64,000 nt of DNA from Hirsutella rhossiliensis (lineage: Eukaryota; Ascomycota; Sordariomycetes; Hypocreales; Ophiocordycipitaceae). The stretch's first letter is position 1. Every line of letters starts with the position of its first letter. Shown here in pieces: positions 22,587 to 34,587 of the stretch. The stretch covers positions 3,968,001 to 4,032,000 of the forward strand of contig NW_025408667.1 of the NCBI RefSeq assembly GCF_020360975.1, given 5' to 3'. The notes under the pieces are model-generated. The model saw only the letters and a program-made list of their open reading frames with translations, was not told the origin of the DNA and made no database searches. Position numbers and translations under genes: made by a program.

Positions 22587-22679
22587 GGTTTGCGGTGCTC
22601 TTTATCCTTCGCATTCCTCTACCAACTGTGAGGCTATCACGAATCTCAACGCACCATATATCCTTCACCCTTGGGGTTG

Positions 22680-23800
22680 ACGCGAGGAAGAGAGCAAAAT
22701 TCAGGGCAACACCCACAACTACGCAGAGTCAACGTGACGCGTGCATCCTCGCAGGAGGTAAAACACACGATGACACTAGGCCCCAATATCAGAAGGGGAG
22801 GTGTACATCACCACACTCAAGGAAAGCCTTGACTGGACCCCATGGATTAGGGTATCAAATCATGGGCTCAAACGCACCACATCTGGGAGTACGTTAACCC
22901 AGAAGGGACCGTGGTGCTCGAGGAGCCCCTGAGGCCTAGCTGGGAAGAGCTACTCGAGAAGGTAGGGCAGAGGCCCCACTGAGGAAGCTTTCCCAACGAA
23001 GAAAATAAGTATAAGGCAGCAAGGGAAGACTTCAATGAGAAGCTTCAAGATGCCAAGGACCTCTTTAGGTACAAAGAGAAGACCTTCCAGGATCAATTGG
23101 ACCGCTTCAAGGCTAGAGAAAAGCCATGATGCAGATCGAGGAGGTGATCAAGAAGTCCATCAGTGAGGGGCTCCAGGGCGAGCCCCTGATACAGCTGACG
23201 CCCCGGACAAGATCAAAGAACTCAAACAGAAGGTTCTCCCTCAGCGGAGGAAGAAAAGAACCTTATCGATGAAAGGTATCACCAAATCATCAACAAGAAA
23301 GGAACCCGGGACTGGAAGGCCTGGGCAGAGCAGCTGGGCCAAGTCATCCTGATTCAAGAGACCTAGCGGTCTCGACTATTAATGACACAAAGATTCGTCA
23401 GGACTTCCTCAAAGGGACCGAAGAATGGGACCCTAGCTGGCCCATGACGATTAGGCTGCTGGACGCACTCCTGGAGAGAACAGGACTCCCAGCAACCCCT
23501 TTGCGCACCCTGATTGCCGACTTTAAAAGGGAGGTTGGATTCAGGAAGAAAGGAAACCTCAGAAGACCCCAGGGGTCAACAACGCAAACAACGCTCCAAG
23601 ATCATCTGATCAGAGGACTAGGAATGGCCCAGAGGGTCACACAAGTGCCCGGCATGTAAGCAACACTGGGTCAAAAGGATGAGTGGTGGGAAAGCTGCTG
23701 GACCTTTAGAGCGATGTTCCAGAAAGACCCCCCCGAAGGATGGATTCCCAGGGACCACCTTAAGGAGGCCATCAACCAGCACCTTAAGGAGAACCCCTTG
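22680..23800 (+). pseudogene. Degenerate gag region of copia element
   Basis: Occupies the gag position between primer site and protease. Only fragments read through, for example a charged helix-rich piece at 23444-23659. No intact zinc knuckle was found. Several frame changes interrupt it. Identification rests on position. Confidence 0.5.
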
Positions 23801-23819
23801 ACAAGACCAAAGCCATGGA

Positions 23820-25050
23820 GTGGAAGCCAAAGCCAAAGACATCACAGTCCCGCAGAATAACAACAACTCGAGCAAACAGGCTAATACAGTGTCGCACGTG
23901 CATAGCACTAATACGAGTGAAGACTCTCTCGAGGACAAGGCCATCTATGATTCAGGGGCTAGCGTACATGTCTTTAACGACCTACGATGGTTCGATGAGG
24001 ATACCTTCACCTGGGGATCGTCAGAAGAAGTCCGGGCAGGAGAAAACTCCCTCCAAGTCAAGGGGGTAGGCATGGCCGTTATCCCAGTGAAAAACGGGAT
24101 CAATTTGAAGCTTGAGAGCAGCTACTACATCCCAGAGATGCCAACAAGTGTGTTCTCAGCTCGTCAGGGGATTGTTGCGAAGATCTATTGGAACCAGGTT
24201 AACGGCACACTCTACCATGAGCCCACAGGGCGCACTCTGGTCAGTCTGCAAGAAATTGAAGACCAATACGTTATTGCAAGCCTCTCAAAGCGGCCCCAAC
24301 ACAGCGTCTTTGTCACAAGCAGGGCTCCTAAGCCACCAATGGGTGGGCAAGCAGACCTTTGGCACAGACGGCTAGGACATCCGGGGCCAGAACCCCTTAG
24401 CCACCTAACCAAGATGGGGGGACCGGCCACGTGTGAATGCGAGGTCTGCGCAACAGGCAAGGCAAAGAGGCAGGTCTCCCGTGAGGAGCCCACTTTACGA
24501 CCCAGAGGGGCCGGAGCTCAATTTAGCTTCGACTTACACCCAGGCCCGGTGGCCGGATCTGGGGTGAAAAGTACTTTGCGCTCTTCACATGCATAACGAC
24601 CAGGATGAGGTTTTATTACGCGTTGAAGAGCAAAACCGAGGTCCGAGATGCCTTCAAGAAGCTAACATCAATGCTAGAAACTCAGTACGGGATAAAACTG
24701 ATCAACCTGGCTTCTGACGGAGAAAAAGCCCTTCTAACAAAGGAGCTAGTCAAATTCATCGAAGGATTGGGCATTCGGGTCTTCCAGTCAGCTCCATCCA
24801 CGCCCACGCAGAATGGGCATGCAGAAAGGTCCGGGGCCGTGGTCAAAGAAAGGGCCCGGCTTATGAACCTGGACTCCCGCATCCCGGAGGAGCTCTGGAC
24901 CGAGACCTACCGCACAGCAGTGTATTTGCTCAACCGTACGCCACTTAAAGGATCTGATCATAGCTGGAGAAGCCCACACGAACGATGGTGGACCTATATG
25001 AGGGACCACAACCTCTATACGGCCACATCAAGCGAGTCCAGCCGAGCATA
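23820..25050 (+). pseudogene. Copia protease and integrase, frameshifted
   Basis: The frame 23820-24596 holds the aspartic protease motif YDSGASVHVF and the integrase zinc-binding region (LWHRRLGH ... CECEVCATGK). The frame then changes near 24,560-24,600. The next piece, to 25051, carries the integrase core with ASDGEKALL and, after the characteristic 35-residue spacing, the glutamate of NGHAERSGAV (DD35E type). Catalytic residues are kept, so the break is recent. An acidic, low-complexity linker follows in another frame (25335-25904). Confidence 0.85.
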
Positions 25051-25749
25051 AATCACCTGCGTGTCTTCGGCTGTGTGGCCTACCCAATGACAATCACTGC
25101 GTTGGAGCATGTAAAGTCACATAAGACGCAGTCCCCGCTTGAGCAGAGAGCTCATATCGGTTACCTGGTGGGCTACAGATCGACCCATCAATATGTCGTG
25201 TGGATACCCTCGATCCGCCAGACCAAACTGATGGTCTCGGCGAATGTACAATTTGATGAGTCAACAATGTACGATCCGAAGAGGAAGAAGACGCGGAAGC
25301 CTTCCAGGTCTATACATACGATGTTCTTCGTCAAATGGTGGCGATAGACGTCCCTGACGACGAAGACATAGAGGAAGCAGGAGTGCGCAATTACTCCGAT
25401 GATGAGACAGATGACGGAATGACGCCGTACACCTCGGAGTCAATTGCGGCACCCTCTGCAGACGAGGCGACACAAGAAGCACCGAATTTGAAGACTTCGA
25501 TGAGGGCTACAACGGACAGTGCCTATATTTCGCCTCCAAGCACTTCAAACAGTAGGGTGGAGGAAGAAACCTCGCCCTCCCCACCAAGCTCTGTCACCAC
25601 TAGCGTGACCCAGCAGGAGGTCACACACCACGGGAGTCAGGACCCGGAGGTGGAAAACTCAAGCATTATCTCGAGCCCTACGCGGACCGACCCGGAGCCT
25701 CAGGTATCATTAGGCACGCCGATCCTAGACGTATTGAATGAGCGATTGA

Positions 25750-27547
25750 ATGAGCCGCCTGTCGATCCGGGGGGTGGTGCGCTCGAAGAGCCACAATGGT
25801 CAGAATTCGAGGAGCTGTCTCTGGGGGGTGGGGAGAGCCCGACCCCAGAGTCACAATCACAACCTGAAAACGACCCGCAAGGCGAGGACAAGTCTCAGGG
25901 ATAAACCCGCCAATGTGCTTGAGGGCAAGAGACAGAGGAAGCCGAAGAAGGCCTTCATCAATAACATCATTGCTAATGCCTCGAAGCACAGGCTTCACGT
26001 TGAGGATATGCCTCCTGTGCCAACCTCCTTTAAAGCCGCGATGGCTTCGGAATACGCCTCCCAATGGATAATGGGGATGGGGCGTGAAATTGAGGACCAG
26101 ATGAAGCTCGAAACGTGGACCAAGGTGGCCAGAAAGATGGTTGAAGAAGCCGGCCACTTCATAATCCCGTTGCGATGGGTATATGCATATAAACTGGATG
26201 AGCAGGGCTACGTCACTCGCTTTAAAGCCCGACTTGTGGTCCGTGGAGACCAGCAGCCGGAAGACAACGAGGACACATACGCGGCCACACTACGAGCAAG
26301 AACCTTCAGAGTGTTAATGGCCCTCTGCTGTCTTGAAGACCTTGAAACAGAACAGTACGATGTGAAAACAGCGTTTCTGTATAATAAGCTCAAGCATGCC
26401 ATCTATTGTCAGATGCCACCAGGCTACCTTGAGCCTGGGCTATGCTTGAAGCTTCTCAAGGGACTATACGGGCTTCGAATCGCTCCAAGGCTGTGGTTTG
26501 AGGAGCTCGGCTTCTTCAAGAAGCTGGGCGCTCAACAACTCGTCGAAGATGCCTGCGTGATGACTTATAAAGGAGTCATCATCTTCTTCTTTGTGGATGA
26601 CATCGTGATGATGTATCCAAAAGAAAAGAAGGCCGAATGGGAAGAACTTCACGCTGCCATTATGAAGGAATATACCATCAACCACATGGGGAACTTCGCT
26701 GGTTCCTAGGGATTGAAGTCATCAGGATAGGGCCCAGAAGAAGCTTTGGCTCGCTCAAGCCTCGTATCTCTCGAAGATGGCCAAGAAATTCCACATTGAG
26801 GACGATGATCAGATCCTGGCGTGCCCCAGATCCCGATAACGACCGAAGAGCTCAAGCCATACGAGAAGACGGCTACTAGGGACGAGGTTCATCAATATCT
26901 CTCTCTAATTGGCTCAATTCTTCACCCAGCGATTCACACCAGACCCGACGGTGCGTTCCCGGTTGGAAAACTGGCACAATTCAGCCATAACCCGGGCCCG
27001 AAGCATAGGAGAGAGGCAGGAGATGCCTGGCATACCTCTATCACACGAGAGATCGCTGCATCTGCTTCTCAGTCAAAGAAGCTGAACGCAGGTTCCTCTG
27101 CGCTTCTGATTCATCCTTTGCAGACAACCCGGAGACTCGAAAATCCTCACAGGATATGTCTTCTTGTTTCTAGGCGGACCCGTTGACTGGAAGGCTACGA
27201 AACAAGCGACTGTGACGACGTCGTCCACAGAGGCCGAATTGCTGGCCCTGTCAAGCGCGGCGAAGGAGCAAATGCAATTTTCCCGGCTAATTAAAGAGCT
27301 TGACATCAAGGTAGAAGGCACCAATGAGCTATGGTGCGATAACCTGCAGACCATCAGGCTCCTGACTGAACTAAGCGCAAAGCTCAAGACGAACCTTAAG
27401 CACATCGATATCCATCGTCACTGGCTTCGACAGGAGGTTCAGGAAGAAAGACTCCAGATCACATGGATCAAGTCTACGGAGAATCCCGCTGATGGAATGA
27501 CAAAGGCCCTTCCCCAGCAAAAGCACGAAGCTTTGTCAAGCAGCTAG
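25750..27547 (+). pseudogene. Copia reverse transcriptase and RNase H, frameshifted
   Basis: 25750-26709 carries the reverse transcriptase: RWVYAYKLDEQG, RFKARLVVRG, EQYDVKTAFL, KLLKGLYGLRIAPRLWF and the active-site box FFVDDIVMM (YVDD variant). Further frame changes occur at about 26,700 and 27,160. RNase H follows with TSSTEAELLALS and ENPADGMTKAL (27164-27547). All motifs are recognisable and in copia order. Confidence 0.88.
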
Positions 27548-27834
27548 GGATGCAAGGGAGACCGGTGGCACCAATTGAAGCCGATGCGCCGGAGGACAGT
27601 TTCGACAGTATCACCACCCAGAGAGATATAGATGCTCTCGAGCATCACCCAGGCACGGGATGGACCCATCATTTTGCTGGTATTGACTTGTTAAAATGCT
27701 CCTGGTCACAACACCAAGGAAGACATCATGAAGAGCATCTCCTCAACGGTAGTAGCCTCACTCGCTGGATATTTGATAAGATTGGATGATTCGTCTGTCT
27801 CTTTTGCTTGTTTGCCTCACTCACCCAGTGAGAC

Positions 27835-27849
27835 CGAGGCAAAGGGGTG
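27835..27849 (+). promoter_or_regulatory. Polypurine tract of copia element
   Basis: The purine-rich stretch gaggcaaaggggtg lies immediately before the 3' LTR, where plus-strand DNA synthesis is primed. Confidence 0.75.
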
Positions 27850-28137
27850 TGTCAGAGGAGCAGACTGACGGTCTAATCCGCACACGTATAAACTCCGGTG
27901 AAAGAGGCAGGTCAGACACAAGGACTTGAGTCAGGTATCGATACAGTAGAGGAACATTGCCCTAATCGGGATACACGGGAATTGGCACTGATTCAGGGCC
28001 ACCACGGGTCCCAGATTGGTATCTATTCGTATAAATACCCCCTCAATGTCGCACAGATAGATAAAAAACATGCATCATCGTTTGGACTCAATTGTGCCTG
28101 CCCTTATCCTTCCGCCCGCGCTCTCAGCTTGCTGAGA
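27850..28137 (+). repeat. 3' LTR of copia element
   Basis: 288 bp, identical to the 5' LTR apart from one base missing in a G run near the start. GTTAC follows at 28138-28142. Confidence 0.93.
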
Positions 28138-28301
28138 GTTACTAATTACTCCTTCGCCGAGACCAGAACTTTGAAAGGCTTTGCCATGCTGCCCAGCCAC
28201 GGAGACCGTGCCCCTACAATCGAGCCTTGACCAGTTGCCGACCTCCTTCTGCCTCCTACGACTTGCCCCGACGGCGCACCGCCCAGATCATCCGGGCCCC
28301 G

Positions 28302-30736
28302 ATGCTGTCTACAGTACGCCCAATGCCTTGATCGTCCCTCGCCCTGCTACCTGGACCATGCGACAGGATGGCTAACCGTTGTTCCCCTCTCCGCAGCAAA
28401 GGGCCGCGGCCCGATCCATAGCCCGGGCGCCGGCCCGGCTGCTCCTCTCCCGTCCTCGAATCCTCTCGTCCTCGTCTCCGTCTTCCTGCTGCTGCCGCCA
28501 TGCCAGGCTGAGCACGTCTCGCCCCTTGCGAAGTACCCAAGCCTCCCCCTCGCAGCTGCTTCAGAGCACGAGCCTCGCCTCCAACCTCGGCGCCGTGTCC
28601 GAGAACCCGCAGACACTCACGGAAAAGATTGTCCAGCGGTACTCAGTCGGCCTCGCACCCGGCAAAAAGGTCAAGGCCGGCGACTACGTGACGCTCGCGC
28701 CTCACCACTGCATGTCGCATGATAACTCTTGGCCCATCGCCCGCAAGTTCATGTCAATTGGAGCCTCGAGCATCCACGACAACCGCCAGGTCGTCATGAC
28801 GCTCGACCACGACGTCCAGAACCGCAGCGAGGCCAATCTCAAAAAGTACAGGCAGATTGAGGAATTTGCCGCTACCCACGGCGTGGACTTCTACCCGGCC
28901 GGCCGCGGCATCGGCCACCAGATCATGATTGAGGAGGGCTACGCCTGGCCTGGCACCGTCACCGTCGCCTCCGACAGCCATACTAACATGTATGGCGGCG
29001 TCGGTTGCCTCGGCACCCCCGTGGTCCGCACCGACGCCGCCAGCATCTGGGCCACCGGCCGCACCTGGTGGCAGATCCCCCCCATCGCCAAGGTCACCCT
29101 CACCGGCGTTATGCCCCCCGGCGTCACCGGCAAGGACGTCATCGTCGCTCTGTGCGGCCTCTTTAACAATGATGAAGTCCTCAACCACGCCATCGAGTTT
29201 GCCGGCTCTGACGAGACCATGCGCTCCATCTCCGTCGACAACCGCCTGACAATGGCCAACATGACGACTGAATGGGGGGCTCTCACCGGTCTCTTCCCCA
29301 TAGACTCGGTCCTGACCTCGTGGCTGCGCGCAAAGGCCACCGCCTCGGCCATGCTCAACCCGGACCTCGGCGCCAAGGGTCGCTTCAACCACCAACGCCT
29401 CGATGATCTGCTCCAGAACCGCCTCAGCGCCGACCCCGGAGCCACCTATGCCAAGTCCCTCTACCTCAACCTCGCGACCCTCTCCCCCTTTGTGTCCGGC
29501 CCCAACTCGGTCAAGGTCGCGACCCCGCTGCGTGACCTCGAGGCCCAGCGGATTCCCCTCAACAAGGCATACCTTGTCTCGTGCACAAACTCTCGCTCCT
29601 CCGATATTGCCGCCGCCGCCCGTGTCTTCCGCGAGGCGGCCAAGGACGGGCCGATCCCCAAGATTGCCCCCGGCGTCGACTTTTACATCGCTGCCGCCTC
29701 TATCCCCGAGCAGCAGATTGCCGAGGAGGCCGGCGACTGGCAGGTGCTCCTCGACGCCGGCGCCCAACCGCTCCCTGCCGGCTGCGGCCCGTGCATCGGC
29801 CTCGGTGCCGGTCTACTCGAGCCTGGCGAGGTAGGCATCAGCGCCAGCAACCGGAACTTCAAGGGCCGAATGGGCTCGACGGATGCCAAGGCGTACCTGG
29901 CCAGCCCCGAAGTGGTGGGGGCTAGCGCTCTCAAAGGCTACATTGGCGGTCCTGACTGGTACCAGAAGCCCGACGGCGTGGAAAAGGTCATTATTGGCGA
30001 GGGCAGCGGCGACGTCGCAGCCGACACGGCTGCCAGCGTGGGCGATGCCTTGGACAAGATCATTGCCGAGGCCGAGAGCATGATAGCCGGAGCGGAAAAG
30101 GACCTGGGTGGTGAAACTGCCACCACCGAAGCCACTGAGCAGGCACTGGAGACACTGACGGACATCCTGCCTGGCTTTCCCGAGAAGATCGAGGGCGAGA
30201 TCGTCTTTTGCGACGCCGACAACGTTAACACGGACGGAATCTACCCCGGAAAGTACACGTACCAGGACAACGTGTCGACAGAAAAAATGGCCGAAGTGTG
30301 CATGGAAAATTACGACCCGGCGTTTGCCACCATCGCGCGGCCCCGTGATATATTAGTGAGTGGTTTCAACTTTGGTTGTGGCTCCTCGCGGGAGCAGAGC
30401 GCCTCATCCATCCTGGCCAAGAAGATCCCCCTTGTCGTCGCCGGCAGCTTCGGCAACATCTTTAGCCGCAACAGCATCAACAACGCCCTCATGGGCGTCG
30501 AAGTACCCCGCCTGGTCCGCCGCCTGCGAGAGGTTTTTGCCTCCAGCGGCCAAGTCGCCACCCGCCGCACGGGATGGACGCTCGTCTGGGACGTCCGCCG
30601 CAGCAAGGTCGTCGTCACCGAGGGCCCGGGTGGCCAGACGTGGAGCCAGAGCGTCGGCGAGCTGCCCCCCAATGTGCAGGAGATAATCGCCAGAGGGGGG
30701 CTGGAGAAGTGGGTCAAGGCTGAGATTGTCAAGTAG
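28302..30736 (+). CDS. LYS4: Mitochondrial homoaconitase
   Basis: Two exons, 28302..28313 and 28397..30736, 783 aa. Converts homocitrate to homoisocitrate via homoaconitate in the alpha-aminoadipate lysine pathway, in the mitochondrial matrix. The first exon is only four codons; the intron ends in GCTAAC...CCGCAG. The N-terminus [16 protein letters not shown] is an Arg/Ala-rich presequence. Iron-sulfur ligands are in VSCTNS (about residue 400) and CGPC (about 467). The swivel domain has [11 protein letters not shown] (about 664). The sequence follows fungal LYS4 rather than Aco1 throughout ([26 protein letters not shown]). Normal length, coding region intact. The copia element ends 164 bp upstream and probably alters regulation. 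Confidence 0.93.
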
Positions 30737-30979
30737 GGGAGCGGCCATCATTGGTAGAGAGAAAGAGGCGGAAGGGAGCTGCCAGAGATACCCCATGCGA
30801 CAGTTTTGTCATCTCCCTGCCCAAGGGGGTTACGGCTTCATTTACCGCGAGAACTTGGGCTTATAGAAAGTGTGTTACTCGGGGCTGTACCCATTTGGGC
30901 CGAGTTGTCTTGCAAGATGGGTTGATAGATTTGGATAGAAGGGCGCCGGCCATACATGGTCACGGGCCACTACCGAAGC

Positions 30980-32435
30980 TCAAAATAAAGACGCTATGTT
31001 GGGGCTCGACGGCGGCGACGAGCTACCTGCCTCGGCCGGTCCTCCGGGGGGCTCGTACGGCACGAGCGCCAGCTTCTTCCTCTTCTTGATCGCCCTCCGA
31101 TGGGCCGCGCCCTTGACGTGCCTCGCCCACGCCTGCTCCGTCAACACCACCGTCTGGCAGACATCGCAGGCCCGCCTGTGCGGCGTCTCTGCGGACGGGG
31201 GGTCGCCGAGGCTGGTGAGGACCTCGGCCGCGCGCAGCGACAGCTCCGTGGCCGGCGGAAGAGACTCGCCGTGCAGAAACTGCTCGGTAAGCCTTGCGGC
31301 GGGCTCGACGACGGCGGGCTCGAAGCGAGACACGTCGGTGCTGTCGAGCAGGTAGAGGCTTTGCAGTGCTTCCGGGCCGTGCTCCCGGAGGCGGCGCATC
31401 TGCTTGAGCCGGGTCCACCGTGTCTGGTAGTTCGCGTAGCGCCGCGTGGCGGTCTTGACGTCCTCGAGGGCGTCCGCCTTGAGCTGCTCGAGGGCGGCCG
31501 CGTCCTTTCCCTCGTCGAGAGCTTCGAGGTACGGCTCAAACTGCCGGTAGCCGATGGACTGCCAGATACCCTTGGACATATCCACGAGCTCTCCTTTGGC
31601 TGCCTTGTCACGCTTGAGACGGAACAGCTCTTTGACCTCGTCCAGAAGACCGGCGCGAAGCATCTTGTCTAGGCGCTGGTTCAGCCGCTCGCACAGAATC
31701 TCGCGGTCTGTGTACACCCAGAACAGGAGCTTTTCCCAGGGCTGGGCGGCGACGGCCGCAGCCTTGCGATCCTGCTGCTCTGCGTAGAGTTGCGAAGCGG
31801 GCTTCCCGGTGTGCAGGTAGATCTCGAGGGAGCGGAGGATCTTGCGCCTGTCGTTGGGGTGCCAACGGTTAGCCATGACGGGGTCGCATCGCCTCAGCTC
31901 CTCGAGCAGGACATCTGTGGGCTCGTCGAGGATAGCAAAGGACTCTTTGCGGTCAAGCGCAATGTCGTCGAGGATGACGTCGGTGAAGAGCAGCGAGTCG
32001 ACATAGTAATGGGTTCCGCCGACGAGGATGGGCAGGTTGCCGCGCGCGCGGATCTCGGCCATGACCTTGGTCGTCTCCCGCTTGAAATCCTCAACGTCCC
32101 AGGGCGGCTCGGCGAGGGAGATGTGGCCGAGCAGATGGTGCGGGATGCCGCGCTGCTCCGGTAGGGATATTTTGTTGGTGATGACGGGCAGGCCATTGTA
32201 GAGCTGCATGGCATCCGAGTTTATGATTTCGCCTCGAAACCGAGTGGCCAGTTCGACGGCTAGCTGTACCTCGTGTCATTCAAAAAGGCCGGTCAAGGAC
32301 TAGAAACCAGCCACCCACCTCTGACTTGCCCGTCCCCGTCGACCCGAGGACGACCAGCAACGGTTCGGCGGGAGCTCTGCGGGTGGCCATTGTAGCGGCA
32401 TTGCGGCGGAGCAGGGGCTCTAGTTGACGGAGCAT
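30980..32435 (-). CDS. tRNA dimethylallyltransferase (Mod5-like)
   Basis: Two exons, complement(30980..32269, 32319..32435), 468 aa. Transfers a dimethylallyl group to A37 of tRNAs reading UNN codons. The P-loop GSTGTGKSE ends exon 1. Exon 2 has the substrate motifs INSDAMQLYNGLPV, LVGGTHYYV and the Arg-rich helix NDRRKILRSLEIY. The C-terminus has a C2H2 finger (CDVCQ...H...H) and a lysine-rich tail, as in eukaryotic Mod5. Two in-frame starts are visible: 32435 (MLRQLEPLLRRNAAT, mitochondrial-like) and 32390 (MATRRAP). This mirrors yeast MOD5, where two starts sort the enzyme between mitochondria and cytosol/nucleus. Shares a 528-bp divergent promoter with SEC61. Confidence 0.93.
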
Positions 32436-32963
32436 GCACGTCTCGAATGGACGGCCTGCTATGATGGCGCGATGCTTTGCGGCGGCCGCATCGGGATCGC
32501 ATCGGGATGCGGAGGCTGAAGATTTGTTGCTCTGGAGAAGCGGCGGGAATTATTTATTCAATTTTGCAGAGCCCTTCCCTCCTTATCTTATCACAGTATG
32601 AAGCATTTGAAGTATTGCCCCACCGACAGGGGCTGACAGAAGGCGTAGGCCTAGCTACAGGCCAGCGATCCGCTTCCCATGGGCTGGTCACGTGGCCAAG
32701 GCCAGCGGGCAATTTTTGGACTGGACACATCTACATTTCCGCGCCACGCCAACCATAGAAGCCAGATCGCCGCCAACCTCTCTCCCTAAACTGGCTTCCT
32801 CCCATCGGCCTTCTTCCTCCCCCCCCCCTCCTCCTTCTCCTCCCAACCTCGCCTCCCGAGCCCACCACAGCTCGACCTCCTTCTCCCCTTGTTTCCGTCC
32901 TTCTCTGGATGAATTGAGCTCCATTCTTTTGTCTCCCCTGTCTTTCCGCTGACCACCGCCAAG
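32436..32963. promoter_or_regulatory. Divergent promoter between MOD5-like gene and SEC61
   Basis: Contains long pyrimidine tracts (32815-32900) just before the SEC61 start, typical of highly expressed fungal genes. No frame with a domain. Confidence 0.5.
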
Positions 32964-34587
32964 ATGAGCTCCTGTGAGTTGCTCCCCTCGGGCGCGCTTC
33001 ATGGGCCTGCCGACCAGCCGTTGGCGAGGCGCGGCGGCGTTGACTGCGCGCCTCGCCGGCTTCTGAGGACTTGCTGCTGACGTGCGCCATGCTGCTGCAG
33101 TGCGATTTCTTGACCTGGTCAAGCCGTTCGTGCCGTTCCTCCCCGAGGTTCAGCAGCCGGAGACCAAGATCCCCTTCAACCAAAAGATGATGTGGACGGC
33201 CCTGACGCTTCTCATCTTCCTCGTCATGAGCCAGATGCCCCTCTACGGCATCGTCTCGTCCGACAACTCAGATCCCCTCTACTGGCTGCGAATGGTGATT
33301 GCGAGTAATCGCGGCACCCTCATGGAGCTTGGCATCACCCCCATCATCTCCTCGGGCATGGTCTTCCAGCTTCTCGCCGGCACCCATATGATCGATGTGA
33401 ACCTCGACCTCAAGTCGGACCGCGAGCTCTACCAAACGGCCCAGAAGCTGTTCGCCTTTATCCTCTCAGCCGGCACCGCTACCGTCTACGTTTTCACCGG
33501 CCTCTACGGCCCCCCTTCGGATCTCGGCGCCGGCATCGTCTTCCTCCTCATCCTGCAGCTCGTTGTTGCCGGCATGATTGTCATTCTGCTCGACGAACTC
33601 CTGCAAAAGGGCTATGGCCTCGGCAGCGGCATCTCCCTCTTCATCGCCACAAACATCTGCGAGTCCATCATGTGGAAGGCCTTTTCCCCGACCACCATCA
33701 ACACCGGCCGCGGCCCCGAGTTTGAGGGTGCCGTCATCGCCCTCTTCCACCTGCTCATGACGTGGCCCAACAAGCAGCGCGCTCTGCAGGAGGCCTTTTA
33801 CAGGCAGAACCTGCCCAACATCATGAATCTGCTCGCCACCATTGCCGTCTTCGTCGCCGTCATCTACCTCCAGGGCTTCCGCGTCGAGATCCCCGTCAAG
33901 TCGTCGCGCCAGCGCGGCGCCCGCGGCTCGTACCCTGTGCGCCTCTTCTACACGTCCAACATGCCCATCATGCTGCAGTCTGCCCTCTCGTCCAATGTCT
34001 TCCTCATCAGCCAGATGCTGTACTCGCGCTTCTCCGACAACCTCCTCGTCCGCCTCTTCGGTGTCTGGGAGGCCAAGGACGGCTCTTCGCAGCTGCACGC
34101 CATCTCCGGCCTCGTCTACTACATGTCGCCCCCGCTCAACTTCAAGGATGCCCTCCTCGACCCCATCCACACGGCTGCCTACATCGTCTACATGCTCGGC
34201 GCCTGCGCGCTCTTCTCCAAGACATGGATCGAGGTGTCCGGATCCAGCCCCCGCGATGTGGCCAAGCAGCTCAAGGACCAGGGACTCGTCATGGCCGGCC
34301 ATCGTGACCAGAGCATGTACAAGGAGCTCAAGCGCATCATCCCCACGGCTGCTGCCTTTGGCGGCGCCTGCATTGGTGCGCTCTCCGTCGCGAGTGATCT
34401 TATGGGCGCTCTTGGCTCCGGCACTGGTACTCTCCTCGCTGTAACGTGAGTCATTTCCGCCTCGTCCCCTTGATCTTCGATCCATGTTGACTGTCGCTAA
34501 CCGATTGGCAGCATCATCTACGGCTACTTCGAAATCGCCGCCAAGGAAGGAGACTTGTCCGGCATGAAGGGCATGGTCATGGGCTAA
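32964..34587 (+). CDS. SEC61: Protein transport protein Sec61 subunit alpha
   Basis: Three exons, 32964..32973, 33101..34445 and 34512..34587, 476 aa, the usual Sec61-alpha length. Forms the ER translocon channel with ten membrane helices. The 10-nt first exon encodes MSS plus one base; [17 protein letters not shown] follows. Visible marks are the plug region ([19 protein letters not shown]), [15 protein letters not shown], the cytosolic ribosome-binding loops ([15 protein letters not shown]), and the C-terminal [12 protein letters not shown]. Intron phases are exact and splice sites canonical. Housekeeping gene, intact. Confidence 0.96.

Larger units (their letters stand above)
22287..28137 (+). 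mobile_element. Full-length Ty1/copia LTR retrotransposon
   Basis: 5.85 kb, bounded by near-identical direct LTRs and a 5-bp GTTAC duplication. Internal order is primer site, gag-like region, protease, integrase, reverse transcriptase, RNase H, polypurine tract: the copia order, with integrase before reverse transcriptase. The LTRs differ by one base indel (GGG versus GG near the start), so the insertion is young. Yet the internal coding region changes frame several times. It reads on the plus strand toward LYS4. The 3' LTR, which repeats the element's own TATA box, ends 164 bp before the LYS4 ATG. Confidence 0.95.

Noticed and set aside
28754..29767. 337-codon minus-strand frame
   Set aside because: Antisense to LYS4, Gly/Val/Asp-rich shadow.
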